Origin: Aschersonia sp. MBC 622
Lineage: Eukaryota > Ascomycota > Sordariomycetes > Hypocreales > Clavicipitaceae
Length of the DNA: 64,000 nucleotides
NCBI GenBank assembly: GCA_030782805.1
Contig: JARJPL010000174.1
Coordinates: 1-64,000 of the forward strand
Direction: 5' to 3'
The notes beneath the pieces were generated by a model, which saw only the letters and a program-made list of their open reading frames with translations, made no database searches and was not told where the DNA came from. The position numbers and the translations under genes were made by a program. Shown piece by piece: positions 34,802 to 46,338 of this stretch. Numbering within the stretch: the first letter of the stretch is position 1; every line of letters begins with the position of its first letter.

Positions 34802-36419
34802 TTATTTGACATCTTGGCTCTTGTCATCGTCTCCCGAAAGAGACCTCACCGTGACCCCATTGTCTGTTGTCATCCGCGGCAAGGTGCGGGCCAGTCGAGG
34901 CGGATCCCAGATGGACTTGGACTGCAGGAAAATCTCGTCAATTTCCTCCAGCGAGCGGCCGTTCGTCTCGGGAAAGAAAAAGTAGACAAGAGGAACAATG
35001 GCCGCATTCAAAACGGCAAAAATAATGTAGTATCGATAGGAGATGGTGTTGAAGCCAATGGGAGTCACTTCGGCGAGCAAAAAGTTAAAGGTCCACACGG
35101 CGGCGGTCGCAACGGCGCTGATGGCGGCGCGCAGCTGTAGCGGTGCAACCTCTGTGGCGTAGAGAAATGTGAGTCCAGAATATCCGACCGTGTAGATGAA
35201 TTGGAACGCAAAGAGACAAATGACTGCGACGACGAGGGCAGCGTTGTTCGTAGACGCCGACGTGGTGCCCGCAAGAATTGCCATGGCGATGCCCATGCCG
35301 GTCGCGCTTGAAAGCATGAGAAATCGACGGCCAAGTCTGTCAATGGTGAAGAATGCCAAGTAGCCACCGAATATTTGGGTCAGCGCCATTGATGCGGCGA
35401 GAATGCGAGAATTGGTCGGGTTTATATGGAGATACTGCTCAAAGATTGTCGTCGCGTACATGGAAATGAGATTGATTCCGCACATTTGCTGAAATGTCTG
35501 GCCAGCAGCTGCGAGGACCGTACGATGAAAGAGCCGCTGCTCTCCCATTGTCCCCATGGCTTTCCAAGACAGCGCACCGCAGATGGACAGCGAATGCTGT
35601 ATTTCTCGTACTTCACTGGCAATGGCCTCGGAGTCCGCGTCATCGTCATTCAGCGCAGACAGCACCTGTTTGGCTTCTGCAATGCGGTCTTGCTTGACAA
35701 GCCATCGAGGGGATTCCGGAAACAGCGAAACGAAGCCGGCCACGCAGAGGAGCAGCAGGATTTGCAAAGCCAGCGGAAAGCGCCACGACACGGAGCTGTC
35801 CGTGACGAAGAAGAAGCCAAAGTCTACCCACAACGCAAAAGAGATGCCGGCGCCGACAAAAATGCCGTCGAGGACGACGTGGGCGCCGCGCTTGCTCGCG
35901 CGAGAAATCTCGGCTTGCCAGACGGGCACGGTGGCGAGATAGCCGCCCGTGCCGAGGCCAAGCACCAGTCGCGCCACGATGAACTGCGCCAGGTGAAACG
36001 ACGAGGCCATGAGCACGGCGCCCAAGATGGCCACCATGGACGCAATCTGGATGACCCTTTTTCGACCGAGGCGATCGCCGAGGTAGATGCAGGACAGCGA
36101 GCCAAAGATGCCACCGACGGTAAAGAGCGCAAGAACGGTGCCTGCATTTTCTTGATTAACACATAACCGCCAAACGGGCAAAAAAAAAAGCTTAGGCCCT
36201 CCCCCTCGAATTACCTTGGATCGTCGAATTGTGCGACTGCTGCGCCCCGGTGGTATGGATGGTGTCGAGCAATGGAAACATGGCGACAAATGACTCGAGC
36301 GTCAAGAGACCGCCAGCGACACTGATATTGTAGCCATAACAGGTAAAGGCTGGACACACCACCAGCCAGATGATGGCCTGGGTCAGTAATGGGCCTCGAA
36401 GGCCGAGGTATTTTGCCAT
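34802..36419 (-). CDS. MFS transporter, sugar-porter family
   Basis: This is a 12-helix membrane transporter. Exons 36419-36215 and 36141-34802 encode 514 residues. Family marks are GDRLGRKR after helix 2, PESPRWLV before the central loop, DRLGRRF after helix 8, and PETNGRSLEEID at the C-terminal end, which together place it in the sugar-porter group. The first intron joins NSTIQ to GTVLALFTVGG. Most members import hexoses or other polyols; a role for it in metabolite transport is inferred only from its place in the cluster. It runs in the same direction as the ABCG gene with 645 bp between them. Confidence 0.92.
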
Positions 36420-38022
36420 TGTAGTAGATTTATGACGAATTGGTTATAGTATTGAAATCGGCTTTCGTTGATTTTTATTTTTTTGGACGGGGCGGAGACT
36501 GAGCAATAAATATGCGAATTGTGACTTCTTGGCAATCAAATATTGGTCCTTTGACGATATCGTTTCAGCATTGCCACAGAAGCCCCCAAGTTTTATATTT
36601 GAACAATCCATTTGTAAACCTGGGCTAGTGTTGCGCATATGCGCGATAGAGCAGCGTTTCCTTACTGGCAATTGGTTATCTGACACCAACGGGCGAGTGC
36701 CGGTCATCGGCGGACGCCGCACAGTGCTAGTCAGGTCCTCTCTTCCCCCCCCTAATAAGGGCTTTTGCCAGGGGAAGAACCAGTCCAAAAAAGGTTCTTT
36801 GCCTAGTTGATCGTGAGTAAGAAAAAAAGAGGAAACCTTGCGTGTCCCGGTCCGGGCCACCACTAGGAATATACCCGCAGTTTACCCCAAACTTCCAGCC
36901 CTCCCCTCCCCCCCCTTTCAGGTGTTGACGTATTGTGTGGTTGATGCCCCGGCTGACGGTTTAACAAGTGTGCATACTCGATATGTTATTGCAGGCTTCC
37001 CCGCGCCACAGCATCGTGGGGGAGGCGTCTTTGATCCACCGGACATGGCCGATATAAGTTGTCGCTTACTGTATATGCGGCTCGCAACCGGTCAAGGACC
37101 TGAAATGCGGTCGAGTACTCAGTACAACTGTATCTAGCCAATTGGTTGAGCTTGAGCAAATTACGCACAGGTTAGCTACAAAATGCTGCCCCGGAACAGA
37201 AGCAACTGGTGCAGACAAGATACTTCTAGGGTGGACTGACTGTGCTGAAAAGAGAGGGTGGTAGCTCGGCTCACAACTCTTGGTAGCCATATATGGAGCC
37301 GCTCTTATCCCCCACACACAATACTCACACATCCAGTTGTTAGACATTGTATTTTGCCTTTATTTTGATATGTGCTGCCTGATATCCGGCCATTCTCGAT
37401 TCTGCAGCCCTAGCGGTTATAAAGTTTATTTTCCTTGCGGCTTCTTACGACATACAGCCGACGGTGGGCTCTAGATTACCGCTTCAACTTGGCCAAGTAT
37501 CGCAGTGCTGTTCACCCACACGCAATTACTTGGCCATCTTATTGATGAGTATGGCTAGTCGGCCTCGTTTTGTGTCGCAGTATCGGCAGGCGGCGAAATG
37601 TTTTGGAGGACAGCCAGCCTTCCGGTCTGGAGCGTGTCGTGGCGGCGCCTCATGGCGTTGGCACATCAAGCTAAAATTCCCCCAACTCAGCTGGGTCGTT
37701 TACCGAGGGCGCGTGGGTGCTGTTTTTTGTCTGCGAGTCGGAACTGAAAATCAAAAATTAAGCTTTCCGCGTAAATCCTCGACTGCATGAAGCTCGCAGT
37801 CAACAAGGCTTTACCCCCCCATGCAGGCAGGCCAAGCCGGTGGAGGCTGTGTGCAAGCCCAAATATATGCGCTCGCCCCAAATATTTACGTATGTGCCAT
37901 GATTGACGAGCGTCTTGGCATATAAAGGTGCCATGGACAAGTGGTGTACATGAGATTTATTATACGGAGGTTTTTGCCCAAATTCACGCGCTATACCTTG
38001 AAACGCAGTGCTCAACTGCCCT
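36420..38022. other. intergenic region, promoter of MFS gene
   Basis: No gene was seen. Runs of C with CCCCT/AGGGG (STRE-like) elements lie near 36746-36773 and 36900-36917, about 330-500 bp upstream of the MFS start. The remainder to 38022 has only short frames without protein-like character. Confidence 0.45.
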
Positions 38023-39144
38023 TTACAGAATGTCACTCGGCTTGACCGTAACCCAGTTCTTGTCGGCCGTCACCGGCCAGCCTTCCTCCTTCTGCTGGGC
38101 AGCAAAGTCGGCCTTCATCTGATCAATCTGCTTCTGGTACTTGTCCTTGCGGTTGATCCAGAGGTGGATACCGCCGCGGCGCACGTCGACGCCGTGGAAC
38201 TGCATGGGGCCGTCGCTGTCGGGGGTATCGCCAGCAACGAGAATGGGCTTCTTCCATTCGTCGATGTAAGACAGGATGGCAGCCCATTTGCCCGTCTTCC
38301 ACGTCGCTGGGGTCCAGAGGAAAGGAGTCATGATCAGGTCGAGATTGGCCTGTTCATCATATGTGCCGTCGCTGATTTGCTTTCGCGCAGAGGTGAGATC
38401 GCTGCTGCTAATGTTCTTCAGAGCAGTGGTGACGCCAATGACGTTTTCTGGCTTGACATTGTAGCCATACTTGGGGTCAGAGGCGACCATGCGGACCAGC
38501 TCCTCGGATGCAGCAGAGACGACATAGACCTCGATGCCGTTGGCCATGAGCTTGTTGTACAGCTCGACCTGGCCTCGGAAAATTTTGGGGGGGTTGACGT
38601 CAACCTTGATCAGCTTATCATCCTCGTAGTAGCTCGTGTGGACAGTGTCGTTGAGCGCTAGGAGCTCGTCGACGTAGACCTTGAGCTTGCGCAGAGGAAT
38701 GTCGCTGAATATTTGCGCGGCAAAGGGATAGCAAATGGCGTCGTCAATCTCGCAGAGACGCAGGTAGTAGCCATAGAGCGTCTCATTGTGGTCAGGAGTG
38801 TCCTTGAAAGGCACGAGCTTGAGCGAGGGGTCCATGGTGTCGCGGGTGATGACGCCCTTGTTCTCGAGATATGGCAGCAGCGATTCCTCGAGATCAAACT
38901 GATAGCTGGTGTTGTCCATGTCGAACGCGGCGTAGCGACCCTGGTGGGCATTGGCGGCAATCATGGCGTTGAGCGCCTTTGCGGCCTCGCTCGGCCAGTG
39001 TCGCAGAGCAGGTCCCTTGAGGCATGGCTTAGTGGCGGCGGCAGCAGCGGCAGCGCCATCAGCGGAGGCATCGACAGGTGTCGACGAGGCTATGAGGCCA
39101 GTAGAGGCGAGCGCAAGGCCCAATGCTGTCAAGATTTTGGTCAT
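38023..39144 (-). CDS. secreted HAD-superfamily phosphatase
   Basis: This intronless frame encodes 373 residues. A signal peptide (LTALGLALASTGLIASST) leads into an Ala-rich spacer. The HAD catalytic motif I is AAFDMDNTS, with the nucleophile Asp75 and general acid Asp77. Motif II is probably VYVVSAASEE, and VAGDTPDSDGPM fits the later acidic motif. The fold resembles the HAD phosphoserine/phosphorylcholine phosphatase-like group; an extracellular phosphatase acting on small phosphate esters is inferred. The start at 39144 is chosen because the signal peptide begins there; the upstream part of the frame is basic and lacks features. It is not obviously linked to the terpene cluster. Confidence 0.82.
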   Translation of the reverse strand: MTKILTALGLALASTGLIASSTPVDASADGAAAAAAATKPCLKGPALRHWPSEAAKALNAMIAANAHQGRYAAFDMDNTSYQFDLEESLLPYLENKGVITRDTMDPSLKLVPFKDTPDHNETLYGYYLRLCEIDDAICYPFAAQIFSDIPLRKLKVYVDELLALNDTVHTSYYEDDKLIKVDVNPPKIFRGQVELYNKLMANGIEVYVVSAASEELVRMVASDPKYGYNVKPENVIGVTTALKNISSSDLTSARKQISDGTYDEQANLDLIMTPFLWTPATWKTGKWAAILSYIDEWKKPILVAGDTPDSDGPMQFHGVDVRRGGIHLWINRKDKYQKQIDQMKADFAAQQKEEGWPVTADKNWVTVKPSDIL

Positions 39145-40932
39145 GATGAAATTGGGGCAACCCTCGTGCGATCGACAGGGACGGATGAACGAGTGGGCAG
39201 AACAAGTGCGATACAGACAGTCACAAAAAAAGAAAAAAAGCCGAACCCGGGGCACGCCCGCTTTTTAGCTTTCCTACCAAGCTAACTACTTTGACTTGTA
39301 CCTTGACAAGCCGAGCCGAGAGACAAATGACTTTTGTACCCAACGGCACAAAAAGCTGAACAAGAGGAAAAACAACACAACAAGACTGGGCAACGTGTTT
39401 AGCGGCGGCCCGCAGGCTGCACTGCCAGCCTTGCAAAAGACCAGCCCAAGATTGCAATCTCCACATGCCAGAACCAAAGAAATCCCAACTATTAACCATA
39501 CGAATGCTGCCAAGAGCGGTGATCCCTTCCCAATGTAACGCCTGGTCGGGCAAGCCCCATGAGCGCCTCGTTGACAAACAGACCAATAGTCAATTTTAGG
39601 GCCTGCATATATTCCCGCAGGCTGTTTAACTTTACCGTTTCATGCGTCAAATATCGATTCTGATTTAAACCATGGTTGATACGAGTCAAGAGGAACCTTG
39701 AAAATAGCTCCTTTTTTTTTTCTTTTTTTTTTCTCTCAGGGCGCAATGGGGAAAAGCGTGCCCGCTACGGATACTTGACTTTGCCCACGTGCGCACGTCG
39801 TAGGCCAAGATGCGGAAAGGCAGGCTGTCATTTCCACTAGCGTGCATATTAGTTATGGCTGTCAATTTGTTAGTTGAGTTGTGGAAGCTTGTCCAGAAGA
39901 TGGTCAATGTGACTGTTGGCATATAACGGGTGAGCAGCGCTGGTCTTGGGTGTTGCGCCCGCTTGAATTGCGCCGATATTCATCAAATGCTTGCTGCATG
40001 GCGTGTTCAGCGGACAGAATCTCATCCAGTCTGGCAGCCTCGTGCTGATCAACGTGGCGTTGTAACTTGTCGAAGCAGGATAAATCTCGGATACATGCCG
40101 AATTGTATGACGACAAAGAGCTCTGCCAATGCTACAGCGCAAAGTTACCATGAAAATCCAAAAGGATGAATTGCGGCAGGGTTAGTTGCATACAGCCTTG
40201 GAGTTTCTAGCCTCAACAGCATGTCGTCCCACCTCGATTGCCAAGGGAGCTCCTTCGTTGGCCTTGGGCCGAATAAGCTTTTGTGCCGCTTCAATTTGTT
40301 CCTTCTTGCGGGCAGATAGATGGTACACAAGCAGCAATGAGGAAAACTGGCAGAATCCCCTGTACCTTGGAGAGTAATACGAGGCTTACACCAGTGGCGC
40401 ATGTCACTAAGAAAGCGCGATATCGACGTAGCGATTAAACGCAATAACATGAGACACGCGACAGCTCGGGGGCATCCACTCTCTGCTTTAAGTCTCATTA
40501 TTAAGTCTCATTATATTAAGGACTTTGCGGTCAAGCTCGTCATTTCAAGGATCAAGTCATTGGTTATTATATCACTGACGCATGCAGTGCGACTATTAAT
40601 CAAAGGCGGTATTAGTATGGCCGACGACGAGTCTTGGCGAAAAGGGCAGTATCTTTCAGTGACGTCAATCTGTTAAGCCGAGCCATCATGATAAAATTTT
40701 TACCGAGATTATACAGAAACCAAACAGGGGCTTAATATGCTTCATGACGAGACCAGCTTACAGCACACTGCCAAAAAAATTGGTGGTGGCACCTCACTGG
40801 TGGGGATGGGTCACGGGCAAAGCATTCCCTGAAAGCAACAATCACAGTCAGAGCAGGCGTACATTGTAAATTAATTAGTTTATCGCTCGATATCAAATAT
40901 TCAGGCCAAACTCAAAATACAATCCCTCGTAG
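39145..40932. other. intergenic region, no gene seen
   Basis: This 1.8-kb stretch has only short frames. It contains T-rich runs (39711-39733) and several A-rich runs near 39225. No gene, RNA or repeat family was recognised. Confidence 0.45.
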
Positions 40933-41949
40933 CTAAAGTTTACTTGCAATGTGCACAATCACCTTGCCCGCGGAAGATCCCTTTTTGAGATGGCTAAACG
41001 CAGCCGGCGCATCGCCAAACTCGTACGTTGAATCGACCACAGACTTGAGGCTTCCCTTGCTGTACCACTGCGCAAGCTGATTCAAGTCATCGTGCTTGTT
41101 CTTGGTAAAGTAGCTGATGAATCGATTCTTGCCGCCGCCGAGAAACGACGGCCAGAGCATGGCGCTGACCACGTTGGCGGCATGCCCGACCGAGCCGCCG
41201 CCGACTGCCACAAACGGCGCGGTAGGCAGCAGAAACGACGACGACTTCGCGTACAAGTCGCCCACGGCCCCGACATTGTCCACAAAGAGGCTGTAGACGG
41301 GGCCGGCGGCCTGCAGCGCGCCGAGCACATCCGTCGTCTTGTAGTCGACAATGTCGTCGGCGCCGAGCTCCTTGCACAGCGCAATCTTGCCCGTGGAGCA
41401 CGTCGTGGTGACGTGGCAGCCGAGCAGCTTGGCAATCTGGATGCCAAAGGTGCCGGTGCCGCCTGAGCCGCCGTTGATGAAGACCTTGTCGCCGGCTTTG
41501 ACGTGCGGCTGGATGCTCTGGTAGGCCGTCAGCGCTGCGGTGCCCAGGCCGGCGGCGTGGTCGAGGTCTGCGTCGCGCGCAATCTTGGCGTAGCCGTCGC
41601 GCTCCAGGACGACGTGCTCGGACAGCGCACCGGTCGCCTTGAACGGATCGAGACGGCCCAGGACGTGGTCGCCGACGAGTATGTCCGTCACGGCGGGGCC
41701 GACGGCGACCACCTCGCCGCTCAAGTCCATGCCGGGAACCTTGGGAAACGATAAAGCGACCTTGACAAGGAGACCAATCTCCATGACCTTGTAATCGGCG
41801 GGGTTCAGCGCAGCGCTGCTGACCTTGACCAGAATGTCTTGACCTTTGAGATCCCTGCTTGTCGGTCGAGCGGCATTGGTGTTTAGTTTGAGCTTTTCCT
41901 CAATGCTGCCAGGGGAGGCAACCTGCCATGCCTTCATTTTATCGGCCAT
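40933..41949 (-). CDS. MDR-family zinc-independent NAD(P)H oxidoreductase (quinone-reductase-like)
   Basis: This intronless frame encodes 338 residues. The N-terminal GroES-like domain includes ILVKVSSAALNPADYKVME and PGMDLSGEVVAVG. The cofactor domain has GGSGGTGTFGIQIAKLLG, the nucleotide-binding Gly-rich loop of medium-chain dehydrogenases. The zinc-binding cysteines of classical alcohol dehydrogenases are absent, so it belongs with quinone oxidoreductases or enoyl reductases. It is probably cytosolic, as no targeting signal is seen. The substrate is unknown. It lies 4.5 kb from the MFS transporter and could be a tailoring enzyme of the cluster, but nothing in the sequence demands this. 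Confidence 0.9.
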   Translation of the reverse strand: MADKMKAWQVASPGSIEEKLKLNTNAARPTSRDLKGQDILVKVSSAALNPADYKVMEIGLLVKVALSFPKVPGMDLSGEVVAVGPAVTDILVGDHVLGRLDPFKATGALSEHVVLERDGYAKIARDADLDHAAGLGTAALTAYQSIQPHVKAGDKVFINGGSGGTGTFGIQIAKLLGCHVTTTCSTGKIALCKELGADDIVDYKTTDVLGALQAAGPVYSLFVDNVGAVGDLYAKSSSFLLPTAPFVAVGGGSVGHAANVVSAMLWPSFLGGGKNRFISYFTKNKHDDLNQLAQWYSKGSLKSVVDSTYEFGDAPAAFSHLKKGSSAGKVIVHIASKL

Positions 41950-43139
41950 GATAGCTCCGATTTTTTACAAAACGGTGGATGTGACAGAGTGATTGTTCAA
42001 GTTGGTTGATGAGTTGATGAAGAGACAATTTGCCCTACAACTTTTGCGAAATTACCCCTCCTCAAGGTGCCATGTTTATACTCTGGCTCTACATTCCGGG
42101 TGTGGCGAGCTAATACGCGTATCAACGTATTCATTCCTGCTGCCTTGGATCATCCTTTTTGTGTGACAATTGACAGTTCCAGACTAAGTAAACTCTCAAA
42201 CTCTATAAAGTATTGGGCGAAAGTTGATTCCTGTCTTCCTGTCCCCAGGATCTTTTGTACTGGAAATTTGTTTTTCATCCGAAAAGATGCATTCTTTTTC
42301 TAAGTTCTCCGCGATTTCTACACCGACATAGTTATCCCGCCAGCAGCGAATAAATTATCGTTATCATGCTGCTCTGGGCTGATCGGCACTAGCGATGACG
42401 CTATCGTTATGCAGGTGGCGGTCGGGACCAAACGCCATCAAGCCATGTCCCTCAGAGGCCCTAATTGGCTGTGGCGCATATTGTTGCCAATAGCGATGCT
42501 GGCCGTAAATAGCACGTATAATCAACTGCGCCGGCCAGGGATGGCCATTCGACGTCGACCATGTGCATGTCAAGACTCAAATTTCGGCATATTTATTCTG
42601 GTATACTATATCTACAGTCTAATATGACCACTTTTCTCGTCAAGGAAAAAGCTCGTGATTTTCCTCAAACTAGCGATAATTGAAATGATGACATTACTAG
42701 GCAGGGTAATCAAAGTCGACTGCAGCCGCATTGAGCATTGCCTTTTAGTAGGTGAAGGATCTTGATAAACCCAGTAATTTGATGACAGACTTGTCCCAGA
42801 GATATAATTGCAGTCGCAATAAAGCACCTTGCCCAATAGACAGCGGTCGTTATTCGACTTCGGCCTCGCGGGTTTGCCATATCCGTGAGTGAGAGCTGTG
42901 CCCTGGAGACGGCAAGGCTTCCGTACGTATACGTCACTGGCCACAACAGCATATCAACTTACTACAGATGTGAGGCTGACATGTTGACAGGCGAGACCGA
43001 AAAAACTGGCCGACAGCTGCAACATTCCAGGATATCGCACAGAGGGCTCACCACCTGTCGGTCTTGTTTCTGTGTCCCCTGATGGTACATCTAATTATCA
43101 TTTACAGGGACGAAACGGCACTGAAGCGACCCCACTAGA
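41950..43139. other. intergenic region, no gene seen
   Basis: Only short, unconvincing frames occur here. The first 120 bp or so is the promoter of the MDR gene. Confidence 0.45.
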
Positions 43140-43716
43140 CAGATAACGGCCGACAAGGAAAAGCTATTCAAATTTACGCGCTGCCTGGTTGAGAATATGA
43201 ATCCACGCTTTCGCAAAGTCCTCGACAGGACGGGTCCGTCTAGCCGTCTAGCTCTTATTCCATCGACGTCTTACACTACAGGATCTCGAGATTGACGAGC
43301 TTTCCCGTCAGCAGAGTGACCCTTTCCCGGCAACGCAGCACATTCCATGACACCCTACAAGTCAAAAGACTTACAATATCGTCTTGGCTCACTACTCATA
43401 CAAACAGAGAGATTAAACTCCGCGCCCAAAGTTGGTAAACACGCTCTGCGCGATACTTTTCATCCTCGCCCGCATCATCTCCGAGATTGCAGAGGAGGGC
43501 ACTGGCTTCAGAGGCTGGAAACGGGAGATTGACGAGTATCAAAAAAGAGCCGTTGAGCGCTATATTTTTAAATCTATCCGCCTCACGCGAGCGGCCGGCG
43601 ACATGCCGCTTGCGCGAGGCGAGGATCCGCGCCACGCCTGGGTCATCCTGCTGGCCAGTGACCCCCCCACGACTAACAATTCACTCGAAATAATTTCACA
43701 TGTCCAAGTGCAGTAG
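43140..43716 (+). pseudogene. probable remnant of an unidentified protein-coding gene
   Basis: Three separate frames read like protein. One at 43143-43240 includes KLFKFTRCLVENMNPRFRKV. One after an acceptor-like TACACTACAG at 43282 includes DLEIDELSRQQSDPFPATQ. One at 43432-43716 includes RIISEIAEEGTGFRGWKREI and DMPLARGEDPRHAWVILL. The last block is GC-rich compared with its surroundings. I could not join them with standard introns into one frame from an ATG, so this is either a decayed gene or one with unusual exons. No family is recognised. Confidence 0.35.
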
Positions 43717-44126
43717 GCTCTAATCAATAATAGATGGACTTTAATCGAGATTTCCGATTATTCTGATGGTTACAGGTCCACTTTCGTTCTCTATCCAGAT
43801 CAAGCTTGCAGCACAATGAGACAAACTAGCCAAGACCAACTTGCGTGCAAAGCAGCGATAACATTCAACAATAACTCATTTCCGGTCCCTGCTAATCTTG
43901 AGCAATTTCTGCTAGCTCGTTTCAGAATGTCATTCATTGTCTATACTGTTTCCATCTACTTTCAACAGCAGACAAGTTTGCAAAAGAGGTGTTTTCCGTG
44001 ATGATGGTGGCCGCAGCGATTACAGGGTAACGACTATTACGCACACTCAGAAAGATATCGAGTCATTCAAAGTTCATTATTTCATATATATACGTTTTTT
44101 TGTCAAATCACAACCCATCATCTCTT
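43717..44126. other. intergenic region
   Basis: This 410-bp stretch carries the 3' side of the sedolisin gene. No gene was seen. Confidence 0.5.
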
Positions 44127-46263
44127 TCAGAGCTTGAGAAAGTAGGCCTCCCACTTGTCATACAGTGGCGTACCGAGACCAGTAACCGGATCCCAGCCTT
44201 GAACAGCAGAGAAGCCGTCATTGCCACATGCGCTGTAGCCACGGTCGCTATCAGCGCCACCCAGCTCCTGGTTACCGACGGTAATGTCGTTGAAATTTCC
44301 CTCGCGCTTGGCCATATCGTAAAGAGCTGGGTTGGCGAAGCCAATCGGACCCTTTCCAAGGCTAAGACGCTTTTCATTGATGCGGTTCAAGATGGCAGCA
44401 ACGATAGGAGCAGACATGGAGGTGCCGCCAGAGAGGCCGAGCTTGCCGCCGACGGCGACCAGACCGTTGTCACCGACAGCAGAGACATCGGGGAACCCAC
44501 GTCCGCCGCGGTTGTAGATACCCGCGTCGTCGGGAATGTTACCCTCCGAGGTGTTGTACGCAAAATATCCGGGGTTGTGGCGGAGGAGGTAATTGCTGAT
44601 GGAAGCCTCCTGCCACGAGGGGCGGGTAAAGATGTTGGAGAAGCCGCCGCCAGACGAGAAGGATTCGGTGGCCGTCTCGGGCTTATCGATGGAGTGGATG
44701 AGCGTAGAGCCGACGCCAGTGATGTAAGGACAGCTGCAGAGATCATCAGCGACAAAGATGTCGTGGTGAGGGCCCAGGCAGTAGCCGTTTCGGTCTGTAA
44801 CGCCAGCGTCGCCACTGGCAACAACAGCAGTGACGCCCACGAGGCCAAGCTTCAAAAATTCGTTGCATTCACGCTAGAATACAGAGTTAGCGAGCATGCT
44901 CTCAGGCGACATTCCGAGGGCGAGAGACTTACGTGGGCGGTCTTGGGATCAGTGGGATCTTCAGGGCCACCATAGGAGATGGAGACGACGTTTGTAGGTT
45001 CAAACGTGCCGCACATTTTATGATTGTTCCAAAGAGGGTCTTTGCTGCAGTAGTCGCTGTCAATGGCACTGAGCCAATCGCCAAAGATGTTGTAATACTG
45101 ATCAGCCTTGACCTGGAACAGGGTAGTGCCCTGGGGGTAGATAATGGGGTAAGCCATGTCAAAGTCCAAAAGGGACTCCCCGCCGGCTTGATCGGGGCTG
45201 TTTGGGGCAGTGGCGCCGTTGATGAGATCTAGCTCGGGGCCGGTTCCGGCGGGGATATATGGGGCTGCCTTTGTGTAGAAGAGGTTGAGGTCCTCCTGGC
45301 TGTAGACATCGCCAAGGGACTCGTAGATGCCGAGACGATTGGTGCTGTTGGTACCCGTAGCCTTGGGGATCTTGTAGAGGTAGGCGATACAGTCGGGCGT
45401 GACGATGGTTCCGCAGAGTTTCAGATAAGCAGCTAGGAGAGTCTGGGTTAGCATGCATCTAGGTAGCCATCATAGTTATAATCTTTTACTCGGGGGGGGG
45501 GGGATTCTCACGTAGAGTGGAATTTGCGGCGTTGTGAGCGTCGCTACCGCCGCTGGGGCCAGTCTTGATGGCATCCTCAAGAGTCTTGAACTGATCTTGG
45601 CTCAGGTTGCGAACAGGCTCTTTAATGGCGGCAGGTCCCTTGGCGGGCTGTGTAGCGCGCACCGTGACTTTGCTCATGGCGGGGCCAGGACGGACAAAGT
45701 CGACAACGTCAAGGAGATGGTTGGGCAGACTGTACTCTTCGGAGCCAATGTGGTCTTGACCGGAGGCGGTGCTTCGGTAAATGTGATATCTCGTCTTCAG
45801 AGCCTTCTCCACGACACCAGCAGTGGTGTCGACAGTAATCCACGTCTTTGTGGGGTTGACGTGGATGTCCTTTTCAGCAATGCCATGGCCAATCAGCCAC
45901 TGCTTGACGGACGCGATGCTCTGATCGTCGGCAGCAAACATGCTGACGACCTCTTCTCTCGACAAGTGCTTGCCATAGTTGGCAGAATTGGGATTGGAGC
46001 TGTAGGGAGAAGCTTGTTAGTTGAAGCGCAGAGATGGGATGCATGGTCAATACTTGCATGTCGTAGAGTTTGTCCTCGGCCTCCTGGAGGTTGCCCTGCT
46101 TCAAAGCAATCTCAAACGGAATCTTGGAATCAGCATCAACGGCTGAGCGCTTCTCAAAGCGAGCATCATAGACCAGATTGCGACGTTGGTGGACGGTGTA
46201 AGTATCTGAGGGAAAGGCGAGCGTCCCAGCAGCCAAGCTGGCGATGAGTAAAGTGGTCTTCAT
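44127..46263 (-). CDS. secreted sedolisin (tripeptidyl-peptidase-type serine-carboxyl protease)
   Basis: This is a secreted acid protease that probably releases tripeptides. Four exons (46263-46058, 45999-45512, 45432-44933, 44873-44127) encode 646 residues. Residues 1-16 form the signal peptide, followed by a pro-domain (NSANYGKHLSREEV). Catalytic Glu317 and Asp321 lie in GGESLLDFDMAYP. The oxyanion Asp420 is in ASGDAGV and the nucleophile Ser550 in GGTSMSAP. The C-terminal end carries the calcium-site-like segment of sedolisins (GWDPVTGLGTP). The first intron must begin with GC (GCAAGT) for the frame to give the conserved LYDISNPNSANYGKH. The second intron holds a 13-base C run on the coding strand. 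Fungal sedolisins act in nutrition or host-protein breakdown; the specific role here is unknown. Confidence 0.93.
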
Positions 46264-46328
46264 GTTCAATTAGGTAGCCTTTCTGCGCAGACTATGTCGA
46301 TTGGAGAAAAAAAAACGGTGGTGCCATG

Positions 46329-46338
46329 GTATTTATTC
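46329..46338 (-). promoter_or_regulatory. TATA-like element of the sedolisin gene
   Basis: On the minus strand AATAAATACC lies about 70 bp upstream of the start codon at 46263. Confidence 0.35.

Noticed and set aside
38008..39285. Plus-strand frames of 217 and 190 codons opposite the HAD phosphatase
   Set aside because: They are antisense to a gene with a clear signal peptide and catalytic motif, and have no features themselves.
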